DNA of 64,000 nt. Source: Streptomyces clavuligerus. GTDB taxonomy: Bacteria > Actinomycetota > Actinomycetes > Streptomycetales > Streptomycetaceae. The stretch lies in the NCBI RefSeq assembly GCF_005519465.1, contig NZ_CP027858.1, positions 496,001-560,000 of the forward strand, in the 5' to 3' direction. The translations under genes were made by a program, and so were the position numbers. The notes beneath the pieces were generated by a model. That model made no database searches. It worked only from the letters and a program-made list of their open reading frames with translations, and was not told where the DNA came from. How positions within the stretch are numbered: the first letter of the stretch is position 1; each line of letters opens with the position of its first letter. Of the stretch, positions 17,263 to 26,739 are shown piece after piece.

Positions 17263-18396
17263 TCACTCGGCGGTCAGCGCCGCACGGTCGAATTGGTAGA
17301 GCCGGGCACAGTTCCCCGAGGTCACCCGCTCCCGCGCGGCCTCGTCGGCATCGGCCAGACAGCGGTCGAGCACCTCGCCGGAGTGCGGCCAGCTGCCCTC
17401 GTAGTGCGGATAGTCGCTGCCCCAGAGGAAGTTCCCGGCGCCGAGCCTGCGCATGGTCAGGACCCCCACCTCGTCATCGGTGAAGGTGGCATGGACCTGG
17501 CGGCGGAAGTAGTCGCTGGGCGGCAGGGCGAGATCGGTACGGAGCGCCGGGCCCAGCTTGTCGTAGATCCGGTCCGCGTGCAGCAGATGGTAGGCGATCC
17601 AGCCGATGTCGTTCTCGGCGAGCACAATGTCCAGACCGGGGAAACGCTGGAGGATGCCGGAGAAGATCAAATCGGTCAGGGTGTGCTGGATCTCCTCCGG
17701 ATAGCCCATATTGCGCTGGATACGGCCCATCGGCGAGGCGTAGTCGAAGAGCCGGGGGCTGTCCCGATAGCCGGTGAGACAGTGCATCGACACCGGCATC
17801 CCCAGCTCCTGCGCCGCCTGCCAGAAGGGGTCGTTGGCGGTGCCCGTGAAATCCCGCTCGGCGGGGGCCGAGGCCCAGACCGCGGCGCCCCGGAGCCCCA
17901 GACCGTGGCAGCGGCGCAGCTCCGCCACGGCCGCCTCGGTGTCCCAGAGCGAGATCAGCCCCAGGCCCGCCAGCCGCTCGGGGGCGTACCGCGTGTAGTC
18001 GGCGAGCCAGTCGTTGTAGGCCCGGAAGCAGGCGCGCTGGAAGGCACCGTCCGAGAGCCAGAAGAGATGCAGCGCCAGACTGGGGTAGAGCACTTCCCCC
18101 GCGACCCCGTCCAGGGCCATGTCCTTCAGCCGCGCCGCCGGGTCGCTTCCGCCGGCGCGGGCCGCCTCCACCACGGCCTCCGCCCCCTCGGCGAACTCCT
18201 CGGGCGAGGCGTCGGTGGCATAGAGCGAGGTGACCAGGGCGGGGCGCAGATCGTCACAGACGAAGTACCAGCCACGGCGCTCTGCGTCCCAGACGACCCG
18301 GGGCGCGCGGTCGCGGTAGCGGCCCTCAAGTCCGTCCGTCCACAGCCGCACCGGTTCGACCACATGGGAGTCCGCTGACAGAAGGGGGATACTCAC
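17263..18396 (-). CDS. Amidohydrolase-2 family protein (ACMSD/decarboxylase-like)
   Basis: The 377-residue TIM-barrel protein has features of the amidohydrolase-2 family, whose members include metal-dependent decarboxylases and hydrolases. These are an SADSHVVEP start (DxH variant), VSMHCLTGY in the metal-binding His position, LDIVLAENDIGWIAYHL, and the terminal metal Asp in FLWGSDYPHYEGSWPHS. The GTG at 18396 is chosen over upstream ATG codons because GGGAGGAG lies about eight bases before it. It is the first gene of the five-gene reverse operon and is divergent from the radical SAM gene, so the 170 bases between them hold both promoters. Confidence 0.78.
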   Translation of the reverse strand: MSIPLLSADSHVVEPVRLWTDGLEGRYRDRAPRVVWDAERRGWYFVCDDLRPALVTSLYATDASPEEFAEGAEAVVEAARAGGSDPAARLKDMALDGVAGEVLYPSLALHLFWLSDGAFQRACFRAYNDWLADYTRYAPERLAGLGLISLWDTEAAVAELRRCHGLGLRGAAVWASAPAERDFTGTANDPFWQAAQELGMPVSMHCLTGYRDSPRLFDYASPMGRIQRNMGYPEEIQHTLTDLIFSGILQRFPGLDIVLAENDIGWIAYHLLHADRIYDKLGPALRTDLALPPSDYFRRQVHATFTDDEVGVLTMRRLGAGNFLWGSDYPHYEGSWPHSGEVLDRCLADADEAARERVTSGNCARLYQFDRAALTAE

Positions 18397-18566
18397 CGGC
18401 CACTCCTCCCGGAGGATCGGGGCCATCGCGTTCCCGGGCGGAACGCTCTGGAACGCTCCCATTCTTCGGCCCGCACCCCGCCGGTCAAGGGTGCGCGCAC
18501 CCCAGCGCCCCGATTCGGACACCCCGCGCCGCACGCCGCTGGTGCGCCCTCCGGCCGTATGCCACC

Positions 18567-20633
18567 ATGCTGCGCATGCCGGTCGACCGCACGACCGCCC
18601 GAGCGCGTCAGGGCGCGGACATCCTGCTGCTCAGCGCCTCCAACTATCCGGCGCTGCCCATCTATCCCTACGCCTTCGTCCAGGTCTCGGCGGTGGCCGC
18701 GCGCCATGGCCGCACCGCCGCCCGGCTCGATCTGCTGCACACCCCCCGGGAGTCCTGGCGCACCGTCCTCCGCGCCGCGCTGGAGCGCACCGATCCGCTG
18801 CTCATCGGCATCCATCTGCGGCAGCTCGACTCCATCTTCATCTGGAACTACGCCGACTACGATCTCCCGGGCGCCCCACCCGTCCGCAGAAACAGCTACT
18901 GGCCCTTCCATGACACCCGACACCTCATCGCCCTGCTCCGCGAACTGACCGACCGGCCGGTCATGGTGGGCGGATTCGGCTTCACCACCCGCACCCGGGA
19001 CCTGCTGGAACGGCTTCGGCCCGACTTCGGCGTCACCGGTGAACCGGACGAGATCCTGGCCCGTCTGGACGATGTGCTCGCCCGGCGCGATCTGGACCGT
19101 ATCCCCAATCTCGCGCACCGCTCCGGCACCGGCTACACCGTCAACCCCCGTGTCTTCCTGCCCCCCGCCGACCACCCCGAGTACACCGAGGCCGTCCTCC
19201 GCGATCTGCTGGACTTCTACGGCCCCGAGCGGGTCACCGGCCCCGGCGCCGAGGTCCATGTGGCCGTGGAGATACAGCGCGGCTGCCCGTACCGCTGCTA
19301 CTTCTGCACCGAACCCATGGTCAAGGGGCGCCGCCACCGCGTCCGTGATCTCGATGTCGTCATGGCCGACATCACCTTCCTCGCCGACCGGGGCGTCTCC
19401 CGTATCTGGCTGGTCTGCTCCGAGATCAATATCGGCAGCAACGCGCTGCTCTTCGAGATGGCCGCCCGGATGCGCCGCCTCAACCGGGGCCGCGCCGTCC
19501 CCGTCCACTGGACCTGCTATCTGCTGCCCAACCCGCCGCTGGCGCGCGCGGAGATCCGGATGCTGCTGGAGTCCCGCTTCGAACCCAGTTGGAACCAGTT
19601 CACCTCTTACCACGACGAGAACCTGCGACGCACCCGCGTCCCCTACCGCACCCGGCACGCCATCGAAGCCCAGATCGGCTGGCTGGAAGAGGACGAGGCA
19701 CACCGCCGCGCACACGGCCTGCCCGTGCCGCCCCGGCGGCTCGACATGTTCCTCGGCAACACCTACGCCACCCCGGAGACCGTCGCCACCACCCTGCGCA
19801 CCATCAACGAGCTGCGCCTCGGCGAACGCTTCGAGGACTCCTTCATCACCCGCGCCACCCGGGTCTTCGACATCGGGGACGGACTGCTCGCCGACACCTC
19901 CGCCGCGGCCTACTCCGTCGGCCCCGAAGGGCTGCTGGACCGGATCGACCTGGTGCACCCGACGTTCAGCTATCCGCCCGCCCTGGTCGAGGCCCTCGGC
20001 GGCGCCCGCGCGGTGGACGAGTTCTTCGCCCATGTCGAGAAGACCTTTCTCTCCCGCGCCTACCGGGCCCGGCTCGACTGGCGGGCCTTTCTCTCCCGGC
20101 ACACCGACGGGCAGCGGCTGGCGGCGTGGTGTACGCGCCTCCGGGCCGCTCCCGGGGCACCGGAGCCCGGCCCGCCGCCCGGCCGGGAGCCCGGGGAGGA
20201 CACCGCCGTACGCACCGCCGTGCACACCGTCCGTACCGCACTCGCCGCCGACGGCGGTACGGCGCTGCTCACCGGGCTGCGGACGGGGACCCCACCGGAC
20301 GCGGGCACTGACGCCGACACCGACACCGGCACCGGCGCTCTCGCCCGCGCCCTCGCCGAACTCGCCATCGACACCGAGGCCGACCGCGTCCGCGCCGTCT
20401 TCGCCGCCCTCGGCCTCCCCGGCTACTGGGACGACCGCGTCGCCCGCACCCCGTACGACATCCACGCCGCGCTCGCCGCCCGCTTCCCCACCGCCGACGA
20501 GGTACGCGCCGCCGCCCGCGCCGCCGCGGGCCCCGGCGATCCCGCCCTGCCCCTGCTGGCGGTGGAGTACTGCCTGTACGACAACAACGTCCAGTTGCGC
20601 CCGGAGTACGCCCCGCTGCTCTTCCCCGGCTGA
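18567..20633 (+). CDS. Radical SAM enzyme with N-terminal B12-binding-like domain
   Basis: The 688-residue protein has an N-terminal Rossmann-like domain (ADILLLSASNYPALPIYPY) as in B12-binding radical SAM enzymes, a CxxxCxxC cluster motif in GCPYRCYFCTEP near residue 240, and following barrel segments. The classical cobalamin DxHxxG motif is not obvious. A Pro/Gly/Asp-rich linker (about residues 525-590) separates a C-terminal helical domain of unknown role. The start is either ATG at 18567 or 18576, with no strong ribosome-binding site. It stands alone on the forward strand, convergent with the amidinotransferase gene. It could perform methylation, rearrangement or C-C bond formation on the guanidino intermediate (inference). 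Confidence 0.8.
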   Translation: MLRMPVDRTTARARQGADILLLSASNYPALPIYPYAFVQVSAVAARHGRTAARLDLLHTPRESWRTVLRAALERTDPLLIGIHLRQLDSIFIWNYADYDLPGAPPVRRNSYWPFHDTRHLIALLRELTDRPVMVGGFGFTTRTRDLLERLRPDFGVTGEPDEILARLDDVLARRDLDRIPNLAHRSGTGYTVNPRVFLPPADHPEYTEAVLRDLLDFYGPERVTGPGAEVHVAVEIQRGCPYRCYFCTEPMVKGRRHRVRDLDVVMADITFLADRGVSRIWLVCSEINIGSNALLFEMAARMRRLNRGRAVPVHWTCYLLPNPPLARAEIRMLLESRFEPSWNQFTSYHDENLRRTRVPYRTRHAIEAQIGWLEEDEAHRRAHGLPVPPRRLDMFLGNTYATPETVATTLRTINELRLGERFEDSFITRATRVFDIGDGLLADTSAAAYSVGPEGLLDRIDLVHPTFSYPPALVEALGGARAVDEFFAHVEKTFLSRAYRARLDWRAFLSRHTDGQRLAAWCTRLRAAPGAPEPGPPPGREPGEDTAVRTAVHTVRTALAADGGTALLTGLRTGTPPDAGTDADTDTGTGALARALAELAIDTEADRVRAVFAALGLPGYWDDRVARTPYDIHAALAARFPTADEVRAAARAAAGPGDPALPLLAVEYCLYDNNVQLRPEYAPLLFPG

Positions 20634-20646
20634 GCCGGCGGCCGGA

Positions 20647-21735
20647 TCAGGGCACCCCGAGATAGCGCCCGGGGCCGCCCTCCCGCACCGTGTCCAGCGT
20701 CACACAGTGGAAGGACCCACCGAAGGTGTAGACATGCCGGAAGTCCACCGGCACACAGCGGAAACCCCACTCCGTCAGCGCCTCGATGAGCGGCTGCTCC
20801 TGCCGCTCCACCACCACTGTCTCCGGGTCCAGGGAGAGCACGTTCATGCTCACCCAGGGGCTACAGAAATACATCGGCCACTCCCGGGGCAGCGTCGGCG
20901 GCGGGGCGGGCCGGACCTCCCACCCGGCGAACACCTCGTGCGGCACATAGCGCTCCGGGTGCACCAGCAGCTTCCCCGGCGCCAGCGGCGCGAGAGTGGC
21001 GTCGATATGCATGGCGTGCGGATCGTCGGTCTCCACCACCGTCACCCCGAAGCCGGGGCCGAGGGCGCGGCGCAGCCAGTCGATCCCGAAGTCATTGGTG
21101 ACATGGCTCCGCTGCACCACCAGATCGCGGCCGAAGCGGAGGAAGTCGGCGGCGTCGAAGACCGGCTCGAACTCGGTCACCGCCCAGCCGTCCGCCCCGC
21201 CCCCGTACAGCTCGTCGGTGAGCTGCGGGCGCGGAGCGGGCAGCCAGCGGGCGCCGCGCCGGAAGTACGACTTGATCAGCGACCGGAAGGCATCCACCTC
21301 GTGGTGGCGGCAACGCCAGGACATCGGCGCCTCGATGATGGCGTCCCCGACCACCATCAGCAGATCCCGCGGCATCCCGGCGTAGAGACCACCCCGCGCG
21401 CTCCAGTGCGGCGTCCCGAACGGCACCTCGTGGTCGACGGCGTCCGGCCGTACCACTGTGATCCCGTGCCCCTCCAACACCGCGACCAGGCCCTCCAGCT
21501 CCTCCTCGGCCGCCTTCAGCAGCCCGGCGGGCAGGGGCGCGCCGCCCAGTTCCCGGAAGACCGGGCGAGCGGCGTCCGGCACCACCCGTTCCATCGACTC
21601 CTGCCAGTCGGGGAAGACCCCTCCCAGCAGACTGCCCACCACCACCTCCCGCAGCGGATCCCACTCGGTGTACGAGTTGACCGCGGGCAGCGGTGCGCGC
21701 GCCCGGGCGTCCGGGTGCCTCGCGTCGTTCGTCAT
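20647..21735 (-). CDS. L-arginine amidinotransferase (AGAT/StrB1-like)
   Basis: The 362-residue pentein has the amidinotransferase signatures: a VNSYTEWDPLREVVVG start, FEPVFDAADFLRFGRDL with the catalytic Asp, HIDATLAPL with the catalytic His, and FGGSFHCVTLD with the nucleophilic Cys. The family moves the amidino group of arginine onto an amine such as glycine or an inosamine. This is the best evidence that the surrounding cluster makes a guanidino compound. Its ATG overlaps the stop of the short-chain dehydrogenase gene. The acceptor amine is not predictable here. Confidence 0.88.
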   Translation of the reverse strand: MTNDARHPDARARAPLPAVNSYTEWDPLREVVVGSLLGGVFPDWQESMERVVPDAARPVFRELGGAPLPAGLLKAAEEELEGLVAVLEGHGITVVRPDAVDHEVPFGTPHWSARGGLYAGMPRDLLMVVGDAIIEAPMSWRCRHHEVDAFRSLIKSYFRRGARWLPAPRPQLTDELYGGGADGWAVTEFEPVFDAADFLRFGRDLVVQRSHVTNDFGIDWLRRALGPGFGVTVVETDDPHAMHIDATLAPLAPGKLLVHPERYVPHEVFAGWEVRPAPPPTLPREWPMYFCSPWVSMNVLSLDPETVVVERQEQPLIEALTEWGFRCVPVDFRHVYTFGGSFHCVTLDTVREGGPGRYLGVP

Positions 21736-22559
21736 GCTCCCCCACCTCGGCGTGGGTCGGATGTGGTCGGTCGCCGCTCACCGGGGCCGTCCGGCCGCCG
21801 GGCGGCGCTGGCGAGGCCGCCCGCGGTCTCGCCCCCGTCGATCACCAGGGTCTGACCGGTGATGAACGCGGCGTCCGGCGAGGCCAGATAGGCCACCAGC
21901 GCGGCGATCTCCTCCGGTGTGCCGAGTCGGCCCAGCGGCAGTGTCCCGGCCTGCTCGGCGAGCTGTTCTTCGGTGTACTCGGCCCGTTGCATGGGCGTGA
22001 GCACGTAACCCGGACATATCGCGTTGACCCGGACCCTCGGTGCCAGTTCCAGTGCCAGGGTCCGCGTGAGTTCGATCAGGCCCGCCTTGCTCACGTTGTA
22101 CGCCGCGTAGTCGGGCATACCCACCATGCCGCTGACCGAAGCGGTATTGATGATGACTCCCCCGTCGGACTTCATCCGGCGTCCCGCCTCACGGGCCACG
22201 AGGAAAGCCCCGGTGAGGTTCACCCGGAGTGTCTGTTCCCACTCGGCGAGCGAGGTCTCCAGGAACGCCCGCCGGATGCTGATACCGGCGTTGTTGCACA
22301 CCACATCCAGTCCACCCCAGACGGCGTCCATCCTGGTGAACGCCTCCCGTAGGGAGTCCTCCTCCGCGACGTCCGCAAGCAGGGGCAGTACCCCTTCCGT
22401 GGCATCGTTCGCGAACCGTCCGAGGGCGTCCCGGTCTCGGTCGAGAACTGCCACCCGCGCGCCCTCCTGTCCGAAGCGCCGCGCGATGGCCGCGCCGATT
22501 CCTGATGCCCCGCCGGTGATCAGCACACGCTGCGATCGATACCCAGCCCGTTCTGCCAA
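21732..22559 (-). CDS. Short-chain dehydrogenase/reductase
   Basis: The 275-residue protein is a classical SDR: TGGASGIGAAIARRF nucleotide-binding turn, NNAG, catalytic Ser in NTASVSGMVG, YxxxK in YAAYNVSK, and the PGYVLTP and GQTLVIDGGE terminal motifs. A TTG start is supported by GAGGAGG eight bases upstream and no better in-frame codon. The C-terminal 25 residues beyond the usual end are Arg/Pro-rich. It is co-translated with the amidinotransferase gene and probably oxidises an alcohol intermediate or reduces a ketone. Confidence 0.87.
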   Translation of the reverse strand: MAERAGYRSQRVLITGGASGIGAAIARRFGQEGARVAVLDRDRDALGRFANDATEGVLPLLADVAEEDSLREAFTRMDAVWGGLDVVCNNAGISIRRAFLETSLAEWEQTLRVNLTGAFLVAREAGRRMKSDGGVIINTASVSGMVGMPDYAAYNVSKAGLIELTRTLALELAPRVRVNAICPGYVLTPMQRAEYTEEQLAEQAGTLPLGRLGTPEEIAALVAYLASPDAAFITGQTLVIDGGETAGGLASAARRPDGPGERRPTTSDPRRGGGA

Positions 22560-22613
22560 GCCTGGCCTCCTCAGTCGGTCAAGGTCGCCCCGGAGTTCGG
22601 GTGCCGTGCCGGG

Positions 22614-23645
22614 CTAGGACGCGCTTGGATCGTTCCCGCGCGAGAAGTCACCGAACCGCAGTGCGTCATAGAGCCGCTTCCCGGTGGACGGAGGGCTGAA
22701 GAAGAAGCGGGTCGACTCCGTCCGGCGCAGCAACCCGTACACGATGAAATCACGGACAGTGGCCTTCCAGTATTCCGGCCCGAGAATTCCGAGCAAGGCC
22801 AGATACTGAGCAGCGCCCAACGGTCGGCCGAACCAGTGGTTGACCGAGACCGACGCGGAGTGGGCACGGATGTCGTGCCACCAACCACGCGGTATGTAGA
22901 GCAGGTCGCCGGGGCTCATCCGTACGGAGCGCAGCACTGCGTGCTTCAGTCTCGGAAAGCGCCGCACATCCGGAGCAGCCAGGTCAACCCGGCTGTTCAC
23001 CAGGTTGCCCGGAAAGGGGTAAGCCGCCCTGCTGTCCCGCCAAGCGAGCAGAGTCACGGTCTTCTCCCCCCAGAGCTGGCAGAAGAAGTTGTCCTTCAGG
23101 TCCGAGTGCAGCATTGAACGTGTCCCGGCGGAGCCGATCCATACTCGGGTATCAGTGGGATATCCGTCTGCCGGGAGCAGCGAGGAGAAATCGCAGTCAG
23201 CCGGGTTGAAGATCTCGTGAGCTCGCTGGTACGCCAGATAACAGGGCGCGGAGGGTCCGGCAGACTCCATCCGCTCGACAAACTCGCCGAAAGTCAGCTC
23301 CCGCTCGTAGCTCTGCTGGTCCTGCGGGAAGAGAACACCGCTATCGGGGAGATCCATCAAGGCAGTCACCCGCCGCTCGCCGTGGCGCTCCGCCAAGGCG
23401 GTCGGGTGCCACGCAGTGCGGGCCGGCCAGGAGTCGAGGAGACCGGAACAGAGCAGCGGACCAGAGCGCCGGGCGACAGCACGGCGCAGCACACCGATGC
23501 CGGAAGCTCCCACCCGTGGTATCCGGCGAACCGTCAGCCCTCCGTCGAGGAACCGCAGCGCCATCGCATCTGATGGATCCGGTGGCTTGTCCGGGAACTC
23601 CAACTGCTCTCCGAACGGCCCCGCTCCGGATCGTCGGATAGTCAT
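22614..23645 (-). CDS. JmjC/cupin-8-type Fe(II)/2-oxoglutarate hydroxylase
   Basis: The 343-residue protein matches the cupin-8/JmjC group related to asparaginyl hydroxylases. It has TRVWIGSAGTRSMLHSDLKD with the HxD, NFFCQLWGEKTVTLL, GDLLYIPRGWWHDIRAHS with the distal His, and VSVNHWFG. Such enzymes hydroxylate amino acids, peptides or small molecules. It is the first gene of the three-gene operon that also encodes the SDR and the amidinotransferase, 54 bases before the SDR start. It is the third distinct non-haem iron oxygenase type in this cluster. Confidence 0.8.
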   Translation of the reverse strand: MTIRRSGAGPFGEQLEFPDKPPDPSDAMALRFLDGGLTVRRIPRVGASGIGVLRRAVARRSGPLLCSGLLDSWPARTAWHPTALAERHGERRVTALMDLPDSGVLFPQDQQSYERELTFGEFVERMESAGPSAPCYLAYQRAHEIFNPADCDFSSLLPADGYPTDTRVWIGSAGTRSMLHSDLKDNFFCQLWGEKTVTLLAWRDSRAAYPFPGNLVNSRVDLAAPDVRRFPRLKHAVLRSVRMSPGDLLYIPRGWWHDIRAHSASVSVNHWFGRPLGAAQYLALLGILGPEYWKATVRDFIVYGLLRRTESTRFFFSPPSTGKRLYDALRFGDFSRGNDPSAS

Positions 23646-23739
23646 GACAACTCACTGTCCGGGCTTGTCCATCTCTTGTACAGCCCCCGAAGCCAGCCAC
23701 CCCAGCACGAGCGCCCACTTCCGGCCAGGCAGCCGAGCT

Positions 23740-24120
23740 TCAGCCTTCGCGAACCCGCGGCGCCGCGGCTGGGCCATCTCCGCGCGGCCCCCACTGCTGA
23801 TCTTTTCGCAAGTCCGGTGGGTGTGGTGGGTGGATGGTCGGGCCGGTGTGGGTGAGGAAGGAGCATGGCGGTTTCGGGTTGTTGTTGACGCGGTGGATAC
23901 CTTGTTCGGCGAGGCCGGCGAGATTGGCGAGTTCGCGTTTCTTGAGCGAGGACCACAGCAGTTCCACCGGGTTCAGCTCGGGAGCATGGGGGGTAATCGC
24001 TCCAGGGTGAGCCAGTCCTGGTCGGCGACCCATGCCCGCATCGCGCGGCTCCAATGCGCGGACAGGCTGTCCCAGGCCAGGATCACTTGCTCACCGCGGT
24101 AGAACACTTTCATTCGTCAA
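23740..24120 (-). pseudogene. Frameshifted C-terminal remnant of an IS630-family transposase
   Basis: On the reverse strand one frame gives LAWDSLSAHWSRAMRAW and, after a frame change near 23985, another gives APELNPVELLWSSLKKREL. Both are neighbouring parts of the IS630 DDE domain, the latter holding its final Glu. The reading frame is broken between them and the N-terminal two thirds are missing, so it cannot be functional. It marks the boundary between the guanidino cluster and the secreted-protein region. Confidence 0.75.
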
Positions 24121-24175
24121 GAGCCCGCCGGGGGACACTCCGGTACCCAGGGAGGCTCCCCGGCTCGGGCGGGGT

Positions 24176-25408
24176 TCAGTAGGCGAAGCTGGACGTGCCC
24201 ATGGTCGTGGCGACCTTCAGGACACCGCTGCCCGGTGGCAGCGTGGTGACCGTGCCCGGTTTCGGAGCACTGGTGGTCGTGCCGTCGCCGAGCTGGCCCT
24301 TGGCGTTGTCACCCCAGGCCGTCACCGACCCGTTGTCCCGGGCGGCCACCGTGTGGTCGCTTCCGCCCGCGATGTGGACGGCCCCCGACAGCGTCTCGAT
24401 GGGCACGGGAGTCGTACGGTTGAGGAGGGTCCCGTCGCCGAGCTGGCCCTTGGTGTTGGCGCCCCACGCCCACACGGTGCCGTCGCTCAGGGTCGCGAAG
24501 CTCCCGTACGCCGTTGCGTAAAGGCTGGTGACCGCGTCGACGAACTGGACGTCCACCGGCTCACCGCTGTCGGTGGTGGTGTTGTTGCCGAGTTGCCCGT
24601 TCGTGTTCCCGCCCCATGCCTTCACCTTGCCGGTGGACGTCAGGGCCAGCACATGCTCGCAGCCCACCGCGATGGCGGCGATGTCGCTCACCCCCTTCAC
24701 CTGCTGCGGGGTGTTGTGATCGGTCAGGTTCGCCGCGCCGAGGCCGAGTTGGCCCTTCGCACCCGCCCCCCAGCTCCAGAGGGTCCCGTCCTGCCCCAGC
24801 GCGACGCTGAACGCGCATCCGGCGCCCACATCCTTGACCCGGGTGAGGCTCTGGACCACCACCGGTGTCTTGGTCGGATCGGTTGCGGCCCCCGCCCCGA
24901 GCTGCCCCTTGCCATTGCCGCCCCAGGACATCACCCGCCCGCCGTGCACCGCGAGAGCGTGGTCGCCCCCGGCGGCGATCTCACTGATTCCGGACAGTCC
25001 GGCGACCATGGCCGGGAAGCCCTGATCCGTCGTGGTGCCGTTGCCCAGCTGTCCTTTGTCGTTGCCGCCCCAGGCCTGTACGGTGCCGTTCTCCATCAGG
25101 GCGACCGCGAAGGGACGCCCAAGGGATGGACCGTCGACCTGGACACCATCGCCCGTCGCCACTTCACCGCCGCCCCCCGCGAGCTCACGGATGCCGTCAC
25201 GGACGAGGGCGAGCACGGGAGCGGGGGTCTGCTGCGCCACTGTGGAGCCGTTGCCGAGCTGCCCCGAGCCATTGGTGCCCCAGGCCTCCACCCAGGGTTC
25301 GGGAGCCAGGGCCCGCGCGGGGGCGGATGTCGCCGCGAGGGTGGTGGCGGCGGTCAGCACGGCGGTGGCCGCGGCCATGCCCGCCGTACGGAAGGAACGG
25401 ATACGCAT
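24176..25408 (-). CDS. Secreted RCC1-repeat beta-propeller protein (copy 1)
   Basis: The 410-residue protein has a signal peptide (MRIRSFRTAGMAAATAVL then a hydrophobic stretch ending near ALA at about 34-36) and about seven RCC1-like blades. Each is marked by a variant of WGxNxxGQLGNGTT and VAAG..H.LAL. RCC1 propellers are protein-interaction platforms; the bacterial secreted forms are poorly characterised. It ends TSSFAY, matching the aromatic-Ala-Tyr ending of the two other copies here. No enzymatic motif is visible. It lies 110 bases downstream of copy 2 on the same strand and may share its transcript. Confidence 0.88.
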   Translation of the reverse strand: MRIRSFRTAGMAAATAVLTAATTLAATSAPARALAPEPWVEAWGTNGSGQLGNGSTVAQQTPAPVLALVRDGIRELAGGGGEVATGDGVQVDGPSLGRPFAVALMENGTVQAWGGNDKGQLGNGTTTDQGFPAMVAGLSGISEIAAGGDHALAVHGGRVMSWGGNGKGQLGAGAATDPTKTPVVVQSLTRVKDVGAGCAFSVALGQDGTLWSWGAGAKGQLGLGAANLTDHNTPQQVKGVSDIAAIAVGCEHVLALTSTGKVKAWGGNTNGQLGNNTTTDSGEPVDVQFVDAVTSLYATAYGSFATLSDGTVWAWGANTKGQLGDGTLLNRTTPVPIETLSGAVHIAGGSDHTVAARDNGSVTAWGDNAKGQLGDGTTTSAPKPGTVTTLPPGSGVLKVATTMGTSSFAY

Positions 25409-25518
25409 GCTGAGCCTTTCACGGAAGTACGGAGCCCTCGTGGGCTCCTGGCCGGGCCCGGGTACCCGGGCCCGGCCGACGGCAGGGGTGGTGGCGCCGG
25501 CCTGTGGACACGACCTAG

Positions 25519-26739
25519 CTAGTACGCGTACGTCGTGTTCCCGGCCAGCGACGCCGCGACGTTCTTGACGGCAGCCCCCTCCTTCAGGATGTTGACCGAC
25601 TCGAAGCGGGCGACCGTCGTGCCATTGCCGAGCTGCCCCTCGCTGTTGAAGCCCCAGGTGAAGACGGTGTCCCCGATGACGGCGACCCCGTGGCGCAGTC
25701 CCGCCGCCAGATGCTGCACGCCCTTGAGCCGCTCGATCGTCACCGGCGCGTTGTGGTTGACGCGTGAGACGTTCAGCTCGAAGGTCTCGTCCTTCTCCAG
25801 AAGCTGTCCGTACTGGTTGTTGCCCCAGCCCCACACCACACTGTCGCTGCCCTTCGCGTAGTTGTGGAAAGCCCCGGCCTCGATCTCGGAGACATCCTTC
25901 AGCCACGCCACATCCACCGCCTTCGAGGACGAGACGTTGGTGGAGTTGCCGAGCTGTCCGTACAGGTTGTAGCCCCATGACTTGACGGTGTTGGCGTTCG
26001 TCTGCGCCAGGGCGTGATGGCAGCCCGCGTCGATGCTCACGATGTTTGTGAGGTCGGTGACCTGGACGGGCACGGAGCTGACGGCGTAGTCGCCGTTGCC
26101 GAGCTGGCCGTACATGCCACGACCCCATGAGTAGACCTCACCGCTCTCCAGCAGCGCGAGGCTGAAGTCGCAGCCCGCGGAGACCTGCTTGACCTTCGGC
26201 AGGCCCTGCACCCGGTCGGGGAGGATCCGGTCGTCGCCGGTCCTGTTGTTGCCAAGCTGACCGTAGGAATTGTCGCCCCAGGAGTAGACCTGGCCATCGG
26301 TGTCGAGGGCGAGCGCGTGCCGTCCGCCCGCGGCGACGTCCTTGATCTTCTGCAGACCCGGCACGACCGCGGGCACGGTCTGGTCCGCGCGGCCCCCGTT
26401 GCCGAGCTGTCCCGAGGCGTTGTCCCCCCATGACTTGAGGGTGGTACCGACGAGTGCGAGGGCGAAGGAGTCCGCGGACGAGGTGCCACCCGCCGACATC
26501 TTGTTGACATCGCTCCGGAAGAGACTGGTCACAGAGGTGGGCGTGAGGCTGTCGGTGAGGGAACCGTTGCCGAGCTGGCCGGTGCGGCCCGCGCCCCAGG
26601 ACAGCACGGTGGGATTGACCTCCCCCGCGACGGCACGGGGCACGGTCGCCGACAGAGACAGCAGGGTCAGCGCCCCCGCCACAGCGATGGCACGCGCCCG
26701 GGGGCGGAAACGGCGGCGGACGCGAGGGGAAAGCGGCAT
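25519..26739 (-). CDS. Secreted RCC1-repeat beta-propeller protein (copy 2)
   Basis: The 406-residue protein begins with an Arg-rich signal peptide (MPLSPRVRRRFRPRARAIAV followed by a hydrophobic core and an A-x-A-like site near AVAG). It contains about seven RCC1 blades with WGDNASGQLGNGG-, WGDNSYGQLGNN- and WGRGMYGQLGNG-type turns. It ends NTTYAY. GGAGAG precedes the ATG at 26739. It is paralogous to copies 1 and 3 but divergent in most blade surfaces, suggesting different partners. The upstream 281 bases contain an unusually AT-rich patch likely to hold its promoter. Confidence 0.88.
   Translation of the reverse strand: MPLSPRVRRRFRPRARAIAVAGALTLLSLSATVPRAVAGEVNPTVLSWGAGRTGQLGNGSLTDSLTPTSVTSLFRSDVNKMSAGGTSSADSFALALVGTTLKSWGDNASGQLGNGGRADQTVPAVVPGLQKIKDVAAGGRHALALDTDGQVYSWGDNSYGQLGNNRTGDDRILPDRVQGLPKVKQVSAGCDFSLALLESGEVYSWGRGMYGQLGNGDYAVSSVPVQVTDLTNIVSIDAGCHHALAQTNANTVKSWGYNLYGQLGNSTNVSSSKAVDVAWLKDVSEIEAGAFHNYAKGSDSVVWGWGNNQYGQLLEKDETFELNVSRVNHNAPVTIERLKGVQHLAAGLRHGVAVIGDTVFTWGFNSEGQLGNGTTVARFESVNILKEGAAVKNVAASLAGNTTYAY

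Noticed and set aside
18393..20465. 690-residue reverse frame opposite the radical SAM gene
   Set aside because: Composition (Gly/Val/Ala/Asp-rich, no motif) is that of an antisense shadow; the forward frame has the CxxxCxxC motif.
24032..25522. Forward frame opposite RCC1 copy 1
   Set aside because: Shadow of the RCC1 repeats; no protein-like features.
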